Source of the DNA: Diplonema papillatum
Lineage: Eukaryota; Euglenozoa; Diplonemea; Diplonemida; Diplonemidae
Direction: 5' to 3'
DNA length: 64,000 nt
NCBI GenBank assembly: GCA_030068145.1
Contig: JAPJBO010000302.1
Coordinates: 42,501-106,500 of the forward strand
Shown here one piece after another: positions 52,862 through 64,000 of the stretch. The first letter of the stretch is position 1. Every line of letters starts with the position of its first letter. The notes beneath the pieces were generated by a model that did no database searches, was not told the DNA's origin, and saw nothing but the letters and a program-made list of their open reading frames with translations. The translations under genes were made by a program, and so were the position numbers.

Positions 52862-53944
52862 ATGGTTTACCGTGGGAATTGGAGCAAGCGCATGGCAGGA
52901 GGAGCACCTACCCAACCAACACCAGAAGAGTTTGGGAGGAGGCGGGGGTTACTACTAGTCACTCTGGTAGCAACAAAAGCCCAAACCCAGCAGGAGCAAA
53001 GAATGTCAGTCTCACCTTCCTCTTTCTTTTCGGAGGAGGACCTTTTGGGGGCGAGACGTCTCGCAGTGGGCGGATGGAGTCCTGCCCTCGGGATGGCACC
53101 CGGGGTGGTAGATGGGCTAGGCCCGCTTTTGACGCCAATCCCTGTGCAACCAGGAGTAACACAGCTAGGTGTCACGGGGTTCGCCCCTTCTGTTTTTGAC
53201 ATGTGGGAGGTCGGCGCTCCTTTTCCTTCTTCTGAGCTAGCCTTTGCAGAGGGAGTGCCTTCTCCAGAGGGTTTTTTCCCCTTGGCCTCCGCACTTCAGA
53301 GCGTTCCGGAGTTCAGGGTTGCTGATCTGCTGCCCGTCGAGGAGTTGCCCGCTCCGCCAGCCATGCCCGGCGCTGGGTTTACAGCTTTGCCGCCGCACGT
53401 GAAGGGGGATTGTCTAGCTCCGCTGAGCGACGTGGTGGGCCGTCGGGTCCACGGCTTTACCAGACGCGCGCACAACACGCGCATTCCACAGTCGCAGGCG
53501 GAAAAGGAGGCACCTCTCCACGTGGCGGCGGTGCCGGCCATGGACACCGCAGCGCTCCGGCACAGGATGCGACCCGACGTTCGCGCCAGATTCGACTCAG
53601 TCTGGAAAGCCACGTTTTTCCCCGTCCGGGATGTTCAAGGAGAAAACGCGTCCGAGGGCCAGCAGAGGAGGAGTCACCTCATGCACTCCCACGCTTCCGA
53701 GCTCGTGCGGCTAGGCATTGCGTCACCCTCCGACACGCCGGGCACTTTCCGCAACGTGCCTTTCACGGTCGTGGAGGAGAAGACGGGCCGCCTACGCCAG
53801 CGGTTCATTTTGTGGACGCAAGAGGCCAACGACTTGCTGAGCCGCCAGGGCTACGTGGCCCAGGTACCATTGGGTCATGTCTCGGAGTATCTTGACGTAG
53901 TCGAGTCGGAACGCGTGATTTGCGTTGTGGCTTTTATCAAGTAG
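52862..53944 (+). CDS. reverse transcriptase N-terminal part of retroelement (frame-broken)
   Basis: The open frame extends back to 52823, but only GTG is there; the first ATG is 52862 (MVYRGNWSKRMAGG). The first ~200 residues are Pro/Ala-rich and linker-like. The start of the RT domain follows: FRNVPFTVVEEKTGRLRQR, then FILWTQEANDLL, equivalent to the RT fingers that precede motif A. The frame runs out at 53944 just where motif A is expected. The matching residues (RDLRCGFYQVEV) are in another frame, so a one- or two-base indel or a programmed shift lies between 53896 and 53944. I see no slippery heptamer. A decayed gag-like basic segment lies just upstream in two further frames. Confidence 0.8.
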   Translation: MVYRGNWSKRMAGGAPTQPTPEEFGRRRGLLLVTLVATKAQTQQEQRMSVSPSSFFSEEDLLGARRLAVGGWSPALGMAPGVVDGLGPLLTPIPVQPGVTQLGVTGFAPSVFDMWEVGAPFPSSELAFAEGVPSPEGFFPLASALQSVPEFRVADLLPVEELPAPPAMPGAGFTALPPHVKGDCLAPLSDVVGRRVHGFTRRAHNTRIPQSQAEKEAPLHVAAVPAMDTAALRHRMRPDVRARFDSVWKATFFPVRDVQGENASEGQQRRSHLMHSHASELVRLGIASPSDTPGTFRNVPFTVVEEKTGRLRQRFILWTQEANDLLSRQGYVAQVPLGHVSEYLDVVESERVICVVAFIK

Positions 53945-55092
53945 AGGTCCCGGAGGAGGCTCGAGAGAACTTCGGATTCCTCGATGAACAAGGCAATGCC
54001 TACGTCCTAAATAGGCTGCCAATGGGACACTCGTGTGCACCAGAGCTGATGCACACGCTAACAGCTGTGTTAGCAAGTCACCCAGACTTCGTTGGGCCTG
54101 AATTCACGGCCGACGGTGTAACAGTCCATGTCTGGGTGGACAATATTCGTTTTTGTGGGTCCCGTGCCGCAGTGCTCTGCCAGACCGAGAAACTCGATCG
54201 GCTGGCCGCACGGGTACATGCTTCTTGGAAGCCCGAGGATAGTAACGACGCTTCCTCGGGTTATGATTTTATAGGAGTTACTTTCGACCATGGTCGGAAG
54301 ACCGTCTCTCCTGCGGCTCGCTTGATCGAAAAGATCCGGGCCGTAGATCTGTCTAGCCCCTCCGCCGGCGATTTAGAATCGCTCAGCGGCCGCCTGCTCC
54401 ATGCGAGTGCAGTCGCGAACGCGTTCCCCGGCTCGTTCTGGTTCGCCGTCAAGTTCTTACGACGGATAACGAACAGCCTCAACAAGGGAACTCGCACACA
54501 ATCAGAGACTGTGCCTGTGCCGGCCTCCGTACAGAGAGATTTGCGATCGTGGATCGATTCGGTCGATGTGAGCAGAAAGTTCACGCGCCCGTCCACGAGT
54601 CGCCCGTACGCGGTCTACGTAGACGCGTCACTGCAGGGGTGGGGTGCTGTCCTGGTCGACCGGCAGACAGCAGAATTGACTGTGTTGGGTGGTACATGGA
54701 CCGAGCAGGAAGCTCGGCACCACATCAACACACTCGAAGCACTGGCTCTGAAGAGAGCGGTGGATGCGCTACCCCCGTCAGTATCAGGGAGCGCAGTCGA
54801 CGTCCATGTCGACAACACGACCGTGGTCGGGGTGGCGCGAAAGAAAAACTGCATGTTGAACAAGTCATTGAATGACGCAGTTGTGCACGCGTTGACCCGA
54901 CTACGGGATTTGAAATGTTCCTGGTCCATCTCGTGGATCAGCACGAAGGAAAACCCGGCCGATGTCCCTTCAAGAGTTGCCCTTGCCGCTGACGCCTCGG
55001 AAGAGGATCGACAGCGACTTTTACTTGCGGTGAGGGCATTCTTTACTCGCGAGGGGGCAGGTGGCGTGACGTCGTCCCAGCGGCGATCATAG
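53896..55092 (+). CDS. reverse transcriptase palm plus RNase H of retroelement
   Basis: The frame is open from just after a TGA at 53893. It begins with RT motif A (RDLRCGFYQVEV), then motif B region LNRLPMGHSCAPELMHTL. Motif C reads VHVWVDNIRF: the first catalytic Asp is kept but the second of the usual pair is Asn. An RNase H domain follows with all acidic positions visible: YAVYVDASLQGWGAVL (Asp), NTLEALALKRAV (Glu), VDVHVDNTTVVG (Asp) and ISTKENPADVPSR (Asp). The NPADVPSR ending is typical of DIRS/VIPER-like and related retroelement RNase H. The stop is at 55092. Reverse transcription of the element's RNA is the ancestral role; this copy is broken upstream. Confidence 0.9.
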   Translation, partial: RSRVGTRDLRCGFYQVEVPEEARENFGFLDEQGNAYVLNRLPMGHSCAPELMHTLTAVLASHPDFVGPEFTADGVTVHVWVDNIRFCGSRAAVLCQTEKLDRLAARVHASWKPEDSNDASSGYDFIGVTFDHGRKTVSPAARLIEKIRAVDLSSPSAGDLESLSGRLLHASAVANAFPGSFWFAVKFLRRITNSLNKGTRTQSETVPVPASVQRDLRSWIDSVDVSRKFTRPSTSRPYAVYVDASLQGWGAVLVDRQTAELTVLGGTWTEQEARHHINTLEALALKRAVDALPPSVSGSAVDVHVDNTTVVGVARKKNCMLNKSLNDAVVHALTRLRDLKCSWSISWISTKENPADVPSRVALAADASEEDRQRLLLAVRAFFTREGAGGVTSSQRRS

Positions 55093-55514
55093 CTTGCCTC
55101 ATGGTCGGTGTTTCCCCTTCGTTTGTTTGTTAGTATCCTGACTGGTCTTTTACTGTTCTCTGTCTACTGGAGTGGCCACGGCGGAAGTGGGAGAGACCCA
55201 CCAACAGATGAACGGAGGAAGGAGCTCAGGCCGAAGTTTGTAGAGAGCATCTGTGTGAAAGCGGAAAGTAGGTGCGAGAACAGGCAACCCTTGTGCGCTA
55301 GCTTCGTTCAGCCGTGAATCAACAAGCAGGACCTTCCCCAGATTCTCACTGTCATTTGAGAGAGAGAGCGCTGCCAGAGGAACGCCAGCCGAACAACGGC
55401 TGCAGACCCCGCCTCAGAACGAGTGCGATGATGCCAGAAGAAGCCAGCAACAATTCCCCTGAGCAACGCACTATGCACACTCCGTGTCTGCGTTACAGCA
55501 GATGGAATTGCTAA

Positions 55515-55602
55515 TGCAGGCCATCGCTACAGATATTCTGCATTGTAACCTCAAAGAGGACGACGATTCGAAGAGTGCAAAAAAACGCCAGAAGCACGAC
55601 AC
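55515..55602 (+). repeat. right-hand A-B repeat block of the retroelement
   Basis: A diverged A ('ctacagatattctgcattgt') is directly joined to B ('gagtgcaaaaaaacgccaga'+'agcacgac'). B matches the internal site at ~52803-52845. Confidence 0.75.
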
Positions 55603-55700
55603 GGTACGATCGAAGAGATAGTCATCCAGTGGCTAATGCAGATTATCGCCACAGATTCTTTGCATTCTAACCCAAAACTAACCTCAACCATCACGGTGTA

Positions 55701-56663
55701 CCGCGGTACACGACGGCCGGGAGGGGCTTAGAATAAAGGCAGCGAAAAGGCGAAGAGTGGCAAACAAACACAGACGTTTCAGGGCCGCGAACGACGAGTG
55801 GAAAACACAAAACACGCGGAAAAGAGAGCGATTCTTGAAATGCTACCCTCACACAGGATTGCGGGAAATGATTGACTTTTCTTCGCAGGTTAGTTGGTGT
55901 CAGCGTTGCGTCGCCCAGCGATATTCGTAGGCGATGTAATCACAGATGTCGTTGCGATGTGCGAGCGCAGCCAGTTTCGGGTATCAAATCCCCGATCAAC
56001 GAAGGTACCATCCCCCGCACACGGCAGCGAGCTAGCTTGGGCGGGGAGGTGACGTCATCCACCTGACACCTAGGGCATACGACATCGGGCTAATTGTGCG
56101 AAGCGTGGCAACAAAACGAACAGAGTCACTGAGAGTGGGCTACTAATAGTCATGTAGGTGCAGGCCAGTACCATACCACCAGCAGGGATGGATAACACGA
56201 CCTCGTTGTGCTCAGATCCCAGGATGGATACGGAAGGTGATATGGTACGAGGTCCCAATCCGGGTCCTGTCGACATTCCGATACCGAGTTGATCCGGATG
56301 AGTACCAATATAGACCGATAATGGACCACACAGGAAAGCTTTAGAATCGTCTTCTACGTGAGGTTCGAGCGGGTGCGCCCGAAGGCTGAAGGCGCGCCGG
56401 CCGTTGAGTGGGAAGGTGCCCGCACATGGGGCTTTTTCCGGTCACTCGTTTTTGATCGGCGTTCTACAGATTGCAGGGCGCAACAGCTGGCAACCCGGTG
56501 CGTACACTTAGCAAGCTTGCTTGAGCGCCTTCGGCGCGTCAAGTTGGATTCCTTACGTTTCTGAGCGAACTCCTCATATCCACTCGCCAAAAGCGAGGTT
56601 GGAGGGGTGGCAAATACCGACAAACGCAGGCCCCGCCGTTTGCCCCCTTGTTACTCCCCTTCG
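55701..56663. other. intergenic, no gene seen
   Basis: No coding is recognised. 'gcaagcttgcttgagcgcctt' near 56511 and 'gcaagctagcttgagcgccga' near 56709 bracket the first CA microsatellite and look like arms of a short duplication. Confidence 0.45.

Positions 56664-56704
<41 letters not shown>
56664..56704. repeat. (CA)n microsatellite
   Basis: About 18 CA units. Confidence 0.95.
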
Positions 56705-56707
<3 letters not shown>

Positions 56708-57067
56708 TAGCAAGCTAGCTTGAGCGCCGAAGGCGCGTCAAGCGGCATCCTATCCCGTCCACGAGAAGGGCGATGTATTCTTGTTTTCTCCACTCTTTTA
56801 CGAGGTTGGAAAGGCTGGTTGATGCAAACAACGAACAGGCCAAAAAGGAACCGCACTGCCTTACATCTCTTGTTTGCACTCCCTCCTTCCCAGTTATTCG
56901 TGCCGTCTCTCGGCCCTTTCTTTCCTTTCTTCTTGGTTCATGTTCTGTGCCTGACGGATACGATATGATGTTTTCTTGTTTCACCGTTTTGCTGCCATTT
57001 GGGAAATCCACAGCACAGCATGGGTTGCATGTGATTGAGCAATAAACTCGGGACAGGATAAAGGATT

Positions 57068-57965
<898 letters not shown>

Positions 57966-58426
57966 CGAATTCTTCGCTGAAGCGGTTCCACCGGTACGGG
58001 TTGCAGAAGCGGCAGCAGCAGCAACGCTGCCAACAGCAACAATGGCTGCAACAAGAAGCCGAGCGCCGACTGTAAGTGAGTACAACGGCGCTATCTACAT
58101 ACCGCCACCGAGGCAAGCACGCGACGAGCAATCACAGCATGCAAAGCTCAAGTCGGTATTTGCAAGTGCCACAACCTCGTACGGCCAGGTTTTTGACCAC
58201 GAGCCTCAGAAGGTTGCTGCGGTCAAAATGACAACGACCGCAACCAGCACGTGACTGGTCCACCGTCCGGGGCAACTGTCGGAGCGGCAGGGCAGCCCAC
58301 TTTCCAGTCCAGAACGGACCACCTGCCTCGCCGTGCGATCAGCCTCGCGCAGGCAAACCCTCGACTGGTTCCCCATTCACGCGCTTCCCACGTCGTAATG
58401 ACCATCGAATAACGTCGTATATCTCG
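57966..58426. other. 3' flank of the CEMIP-like gene
   Basis: A plus-strand frame (57961-58254, 97 codons, GTG start) begins FFAEAVPPVRVAEAAAAA and has coding-like composition, but it has no ATG, family or splice partner. CAG/CAA repeats lie at ~58008-58055. The rest shows nothing. Confidence 0.4.
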
Positions 58427-61400
58427 TTACAGAGGCGTCTTGTGCTCCCATGAGCTTGACGTGAGCTCGAGCTGATCGACCAATTGGCTGAAAGCAACGG
58501 CCTTCTGCTTCCGCCTGCCGCAGACCCACACCACACAAGCGGCGACGGCAGCCACGACCAACAACGGCAGCCAGGCCCAGACGAAAGGGAGGCTGTCGTC
58601 GTCGGGCGGCGCCGCGTCTCGCTCCTCTGCAGCACTGCTGCAGAGGCCGGCCACGCACTGCTTGGCAACCCCGTTGCTGCTGGAGCCGCAAGTGGCCCCA
58701 TCGCCCAGACCTCGGCAGGCGTTGCGTGCCTCTTGGTCGTCTTCTTCGGGGGACAAGTCCGGGGATAGGGTACTAGCACCCGGAACTGTCGTACTGAGAG
58801 AGCCTTGCGGAGAACGTGATTGAGTGGTGGGACAGGCTTCTTTCCAGTCCGGAATGATGTCCTGCGGCTTCGCCGTGCAGAACCCCTTCGAGTCAGCCGC
58901 GCAGTCCGCCACTACTTCGACAGTAAACGCGTCCGTAACATCGTAGATCCACGCACCTCCTCTTTCATAGCGGCCGTTGGTCAGCGCCACAGGCATCGTC
59001 GGCGCCAAGTACAGCGTCGTTCCGTCGAAGAAGTACTGCTCCCTTGGATTCGCCCACACGTCGTCAAGGCTAGCCGCCAACGTCATCGTGATGTCGTAAC
59101 CATCCCAGTGCGCATAAGACCCCTTTACCGTGAACTTCGTCCCAGACGGGTAGTTCACCGCCAGCCGCACCATCGAACCTTCCGGCACCTGCGACGGCTT
59201 CACCTGCATCTTCTTCGGTGCACCCCCGTCGAGCCACAGCCACCAGCCGGTGCCGGTGATGCCAGTTATCCCAGCGTTTGCTGTTATGATTGTGGACCGC
59301 TTCTCATCCCCGTACTGAGGGCCGTGCCCCCACAGTGCAACATACCCGACATTGCACGGGGTCCAGTCGGTGTCTGTGTAGTCTCTGCACGCTCCCGGGT
59401 CTCCGATACCTCCGTTCGGATACGTGATATCAGGAGTCAAGACTTTGATGTGCGCGACTTCCCTCTCAGGGATCCCGGGCGGTGCCTTCGGGCAGAGCCA
59501 CACTTGCCAATCGTCGGAAAACCGGCAGTCGTCGCAGACTTGCCACCAGTTCAAGTTCGAGCCCACAATTGTGGGGCGTCCCTCGAGGGTGGCTGACCCG
59601 TCGAAGTCGATGAAATTGAACATGCGCGAGGCTCCGCTGGCGGTGATCTTAAACCCGACGATCGAGTCCTCGTCGACGTTCGTGTACCTGTTTTCAGTGA
59701 TGAAAAGTTGAACAGCGGTCTCGCGTCAATGGACAGAAAAGTTAAGCGGCCACGCGTCAATAAACAGCCGAGCGTGTGTGCGAGTACAACATGTACTTTC
59801 GACGACCGGATTTGGTCAGAGTACTCTATGACATTGTCGCCTGCCATTGCGTCGTCAAGATCGAGTATAGGTATGATATGGAGAATAGTGTTGCTCAGGG
59901 TCGAAGGCCTGACAATCACACTAATGCAACAAATTTACAGTATATGTCTGCCGGTACATCCCATCGTGACAGCATCAGGCAATTCTATGCAGCTCCAGGG
60001 ATAGGGATAGACCTGATAGACCGCGGTGCGAGCGTGGTGCACAGGGGTAGACAGCGACAGGAATGCAATGCAGTTCCAGGAAAAGGGGTGGCCCGTGTGC
60101 GCGATTTCGACTGAGTGGATGAGCTCGAGGGTGTGCAGGCATGTTTGCTTCCCACGTTTAAAAGCAGGGGCGTGTCTGTGGCCGCCAGTCGCTTCTGTGC
60201 GCTGCTTCGTGCAGTGCCTTCTTCCTCCGTTCGATCCATCCCAGGTTCGGGTGCGGCCGTGTTCGGCTTCATCCGCGTCCGGACTTTCCTTCGGGGTTCC
60301 CGAGTAATCTTTTCTTCGGCGTTGGTTGGGGGCAGCTGGATCTGGCCGAGGCCACGTCAGGACGGATCTGAAAGTGAGCACCGACACCTCCCCTTATTGC
60401 GAGCACGAGTGTACCGTGGAAAGTCTGCTACACGGGAGCCTGTTCGGAGGTACTGCAGAGCTGCGGGCCTACGGTCAAGCGGCGACCGATTTCTTAAAGC
60501 ATCAAGGCGTGGCGCACCTTGGAGCTTGGCGCTCGCGCTGAACACATGTTCGTAGAGACGGTCAGCTCCAGGACAGCGGACGGGGTTGTGGCACGGTGTT
60601 GCCTTCAACTCAAGCCTTGCAACTGTGGTTGACGTCCGTTCCTGGACCCGAAGCGGCCGTTTTCTCTTTTTCTTTCTTCAGCATGGGTCGCTCGCCTGTC
60701 GCTGACGTTGGGGCGGCCTCCTCGTCGTCACCTTCTTATCTTGCCGGCAGGCGTCTAAGCTTTGCCGATAGACGACCGTCAAATGCAACACCGGGCAATG
60801 CCATACAGCTCCAGGGATAGGGATGATCCGGCTTAACGCGTCGCTCGTCGTTCGCCATCCTGGGCGGGAGAAGAAGGTCTTCTTCTCCTTTCGCGGTTCG
60901 GGGGTCATTGGGGCGCTTAGGTTTTACAACACTACCTGGGTACTGTACAACCCCACCGAAAGTGCCAAGTACGCCATGCTACCCGTGCGTGCGCCAGACC
61001 ACTGGTCGACGGTAACTTATCAGACAACTGGTCGACGGTAACTTACACTGAAAGTAATGAGCAGCCATGCTACCCGTTCGCCAGACCACTGGTCGACGGT
61101 AACTCACCAGACAACTGGTCGACGGTAACTTACACTGATAGTAATGAGAAGCCATGCTACCCGTGCGCCAGACCACTGGTCGACGGTAACTCACACTGAG
61201 CAAAGCAGATGCACGCTTTACATGAGGAAAGGGTTTCTGCGTTCCGGTTGATCGGTTTCCCACTTGTATCTATCCTGTATATTCAGGTAAGGAATTCTGA
61301 TCAACCACCAAAACACGCTGCCTACGTCTTTTTAGCCTGCACAACGCATTGAAGGGCAACCCGCAAGATTGTTAGTACTAAAAAGCGGCGCCTCGGGACG

Positions 61401-64000
61401 GGCTTCCGGAACGGTCCACAGAATATGCGTAGCCGAGCCAGGACAGAGATGTTAAACGGGACGTACCTAATGTTCTTAACCGCGCTGATGTGCTGAGGCT
61501 TGAACTCGTCCGAGTGGTACAGACCGGAGAATATGATGTTGTTGATCGTGAACGTGGTGCCGTTGACTCCGCAGCGTTCGTCGTCATACACCCAGTCGGT
61601 GTTCCCCGGGATAGTAGTACCGCGGCACTTCCCGCGCTGGTAGTTGCGGAATTCGACGTCAGTCACCAGCGACTTGACGCTGATGTCATAGAACTGGAAC
61701 CCATCGTGGTGCTTCGAAGCGAATTCCGCGTCGACGTTGCCGCTGGCCCCGTTGATGATAGCGTCCGTCAGCCAAACCTCGCCGAACAGTGTGCCGGCCC
61801 TCGCGATGTCATGCATTTCAGCTGTGACGATCTCCACGCGGTCCCCCCAGTGCAGCACGCCCTTGTTGCACCCGTACAGCAGCGTGTTCTCAAACACCTG
61901 AATGACGGGCGTCCCCTCCCAGTTCTGGTACCCAGGCTCCTTCTCCACCCTGGTGTTCCGAGAGAACCGGCCGCTGTTGTAGAACAGCGTGCCGTCGCTC
62001 TGCGTCGTGAGCTGCCCGCCGATGTAAATGCAGCCGCCGCTTCCCCAGTACCAACCCGAGGAGTGAGCCACGTTCCCTCTGAACTCCAACAGCGGGCGCG
62101 ATTGCGGCTCGAGGTCGGTCTTCGATGCGTACACCCCAATAGGCTTCGGCAGCCCGGGAAACCCGAAGCCCGACCAGCCACCGGACGCAACGTTACCTGA
62201 TTTTGGTTGCGTAAGCTTGGTCGTGCCGGCCACTACATACACATGCTCCAACGCATCGTGCTCAAAGTCTTGCTTTTGATCAGTTTATCAGATTGCCATC
62301 CGATTCCTGCTTCTGTCAAGCAACGGGGGGAGAAGAATGGAGCACACCAATAATGCGATTGTTGGCATTCGAGAAGTAGAACCCGGCGGCGCTGTGGTCA
62401 GCTGGCTGAACCGTGTCATCAGATGTGATGCCGCCTGGGTTGGCAGCCTGAGTGAACTTGTCACCGTCCTGCGAACCACCCGCAGCTGGCGTACCGATGG
62501 GCTTCACATACGATGCGAGGTTGTAAGAGATGGTGTTGTTCTCTTCAACGCCGTCTTCCACGTAGAAGCAGTTGCCAGTGGCGTTAAACGCAACGTTTTC
62601 GGTGTTCAGAAGCCCGTGCGTTCCGTGGATCACCACACAGCGGAAGTACGTGTCACGCATCGTGTTGTCTGACAGTAATGAGTCAGGCTGATTCTCCATG
62701 AGATGCGTATGCATCGGGTATCTCGCCATGACGTTCGTCTGACCCATGTAACGTGTGGCCACTCCTGCAATGCGAGCACGGCTGCTGGAACCTGCCACAA
62801 GAAGATGCCCGCCGAAGCCGTCTGCGTCGGGTTCACCTTCCAACATGACGTGTCGTGACAGCAATGCTACCTCACCTTGGTACTCTGTTCCTGCATAGTG
62901 CGTGTATCTGACTGGTTCTGTGAACTGGACCACCTTGCCGTCGGCACTGACAGCTTGAATAATACGCACTTCGTTCTGGTTCGGCTGCCCTATATCGGTG
63001 TCATCGTGGATAGTCGTTGTCAGGAGGATCTCTTGCCCGGGGTACCAGTTGACAGCTTCTTGCAGGTACGCTCTGTCGTCGTCTGCACGCACAATGCGTG
63101 CGAGGCGCGACCACGTCGGGTAGAACCGACGACCAAAAATGTCGACCTGTGGGGGTTCTTTTGATGAACAATGCGATTGACCATGAAGATGTAACATGAG
63201 CTCGAGAGCTGAAGCAGAAACATCTGATGATTTCTTTCATCCCCGGAGTGCATCGTGTGCTTTTTGGCCGATTGAACAAAACAATGTTGACTGAGAAGGT
63301 TGACACACCTTGCTTCCATTGAGACCAGCGAAACCCTTCGTACCGTACCCGTTGAGTGGTGCGTCACCGTCGGACTTCGACCCGAAGAACGTGATGCGGA
63401 TAGGCCCCTCCACACGGCACGTCGGCGACCCGATGAGCAGTTCTCCTGCCACAACGAACGCCTTCACCGAAAAGGAGATCTCTTCGTCGGCGAACACCAG
63501 CGTCGACGTAGCGGGCACCTCAATCTTATCAAACCGAGCGTCGGCATCCAGCGAAGCTTTGCTGAGGAGGATCTTTTTCCCCGCAGGCAACGTGACAGAA
63601 CCAGACGACTTGCCTACCTCGTTCTCCCAAGACAAAAAACCGGCTCCATCCCACGGACAGTCCGTTTGCTTCGTGAGAACGGCGTCGCCTGGGTGCGGTG
63701 GAACCAACAGGTCGGTCAGCTCGGAATAGCGGGGGATGGGTGGCGGTGGGTCAATGGACTCGGGTTGCTTGGCAATGCAGACTTCGCTGAAGCGGTAAGT
63801 GACCGGATCGGTTTCGGGCTTTTCGGCCAATTGGACGTACACCCACAACGACCCGTTTGCGCTGCCGAAGTTGACTGGACTCAGCCATTCTACCTCGTAC
63901 TGGTTGCTTCCCGCTACGGTGGTGAACTCAAGGTTGACCCCGTCGTAGATAGCATCCGGCGTCTCTGCCGTGAAGTTCACGGGCCACACGTAAGCTCTCT
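58427..64000 (-). CDS. CEMIP/TMEM2-like surface protein with G8 domain and C-terminal membrane anchor, 5' incomplete
   Basis: Four exons with matching phases are found: (>64000)-63309, 63146-62348, 62268-61467 and 59687-58427 (phases 0, 1, 2). The 5' end lies beyond the window. Exon 1 carries a G8-type domain: PAGKKILLSKASLDADARFD, then KIEVPATSTLVFADEEISFS. Exon 2 has WSRLARIV and the parallel beta-helix region, including YPMHTHLMENQPDS and CVVIHGTHGLLNTENVAF, then GNCFYVEDGVEENNT. This is the hallmark order of the CEMIP/TMEM2/PKHD1L1 group. Exon 3 continues the helix. Exon 4 has FNFIDFDGSATL, further beta domains, a Ser/Glu linker, a membrane helix (WAWLPLLVVAAVAACVVWVC, ~58515-58590), the stop-transfer RRK and a ~30-residue cytosolic tail. 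Human relatives degrade or bind hyaluronan; here only a cell-surface glycan-related role can be inferred. Intron 2 is 79 bp; intron 3 is 1.8 kb and full of repeats. Confidence 0.9.
59977..60835 (+). repeat. R6 copies and a diverged 7323-type repeat in intron 3
   Basis: 59977-60095 and 60784-60835 are R6 copies ('caattctatgcagctccagg', 'gggatag', 'ctgatagaccgcgg'). 60404-60660 is a diverged copy of the 300-bp unit at 7323 and 7623 ('gtctgctacacgggagcc', 'aaagcatcaaggcgtggcgc'). Near 59832-59866 the segment 'cctgccattgcgtcgtcaag' matches 9653-9672. Confidence 0.7.
60973..61200 (+). repeat. tandem repeat with 'ccactggtcgacggtaactt', ~80-bp unit
   Basis: Each unit carries two 'actggtcgacggtaact' boxes plus 'agtaatgagcagccatgcta'+'cccgt'. 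About two and a half units are present. 'ccactggtcgacgg' includes a GTCGAC palindrome. It lies in intron 3 of the CEMIP-like gene. Confidence 0.85.
61247..61380 (-). repeat. R4 copy, intron 3 of the CEMIP-like gene
   Basis: On the minus strand it begins 'tagtactaacaatcttgcgg' ~87 bp after the exon 3 donor at 61467. It ends near 'acaagtgggaaaccgatcaa'. The orientation is the same as the host gene. Confidence 0.85.

Larger units (their letters stand above)
52415..55700 (+). mobile_element. RT-RNase H retroelement with split direct repeats (DIRS/Ngaro/VIPER-like?)
   Basis: The element holds frames for a basic gag-like region (52411-52958, two frames), an RT N-part (52862-53944) and RT-RNase H (53896-55092). 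Repeat A ('cacagattctttgcattcta') lies at the left end (~52420-52460) and again at the right (~55645-55697). A diverged A ('ctacagatattctgcattgt') at ~55520-55550 is followed at once by repeat B. B ('gagtgcaaacgccagaagca') lies at ~52803-52845 and ~55560-55602. This A...B...A-B...A order resembles the split direct repeats of tyrosine-recombinase retroelements. No recombinase frame was found in 55093-55640. Frame breaks show the copy is decayed. A single A fragment is at ~4906-4960. Confidence 0.75.

Overview
This window looks like nuclear DNA of a unicellular eukaryote. Four gene models can be spliced with GT-AG introns whose phases agree. Families seen are a ubiquitin-specific protease, a G8/parallel-beta-helix surface protein and a Mutator-type (MULE) transposase. 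A scrap of eukaryotic 18S rRNA is present, and much of the window is dispersed or tandem repeats, microsatellites and T-rich tracts. The base composition, the mix of one very large single-exon gene with intron-bearing genes, and the repeat load would suit an alga or alveolate (a chromerid-like genome is one guess). I cannot fix the taxon from the sequence. Stop codons behave as in the standard code. Many open frames start only at GTG or TTG; I moved starts to ATG or treated those frames as internal exons.

All five main host genes lie on the minus strand. 1430-2500 is an unrecognised single-exon gene. 11858-14478 is a USP-type deubiquitinase in three resolved exons. 15829-18633 is a low-complexity, Asn-rich then Ala/Pro-rich protein in two exons. 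20033-26422 is a coiled-coil protein in six exons, with one junction unsettled. 42912-50045 is a 2377-residue secreted protein of about eleven LamG-like units. 58427 to beyond 64000 is a CEMIP/TMEM2-like membrane protein with a G8 domain. A Cys/His-rich, then basic, frame at 9636-10388 sits between 60-bp direct repeats and may be mobile-element derived.

Two transposons lie side by side. 50748-52215 is a short MULE whose terminal inverted repeats are built from about 30-bp subrepeats. 52415-55700 is a frameshifted reverse transcriptase-RNase H element flanked by split direct repeats, as in tyrosine-recombinase retroelements (DIRS/Ngaro/VIPER type); no recombinase frame is seen. Its RT motif C reads V-D-N rather than x-D-D.

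The remaining 40% or so is intergenic or intronic and made largely of repeat families, labelled R1-R7 here. Several recur inside introns of the reconstructed genes. A broken copy of part of the LamG gene lies at 8018-8552, interrupted by another dispersed repeat. No tRNA, CRISPR array or bacterial-type operon was found.
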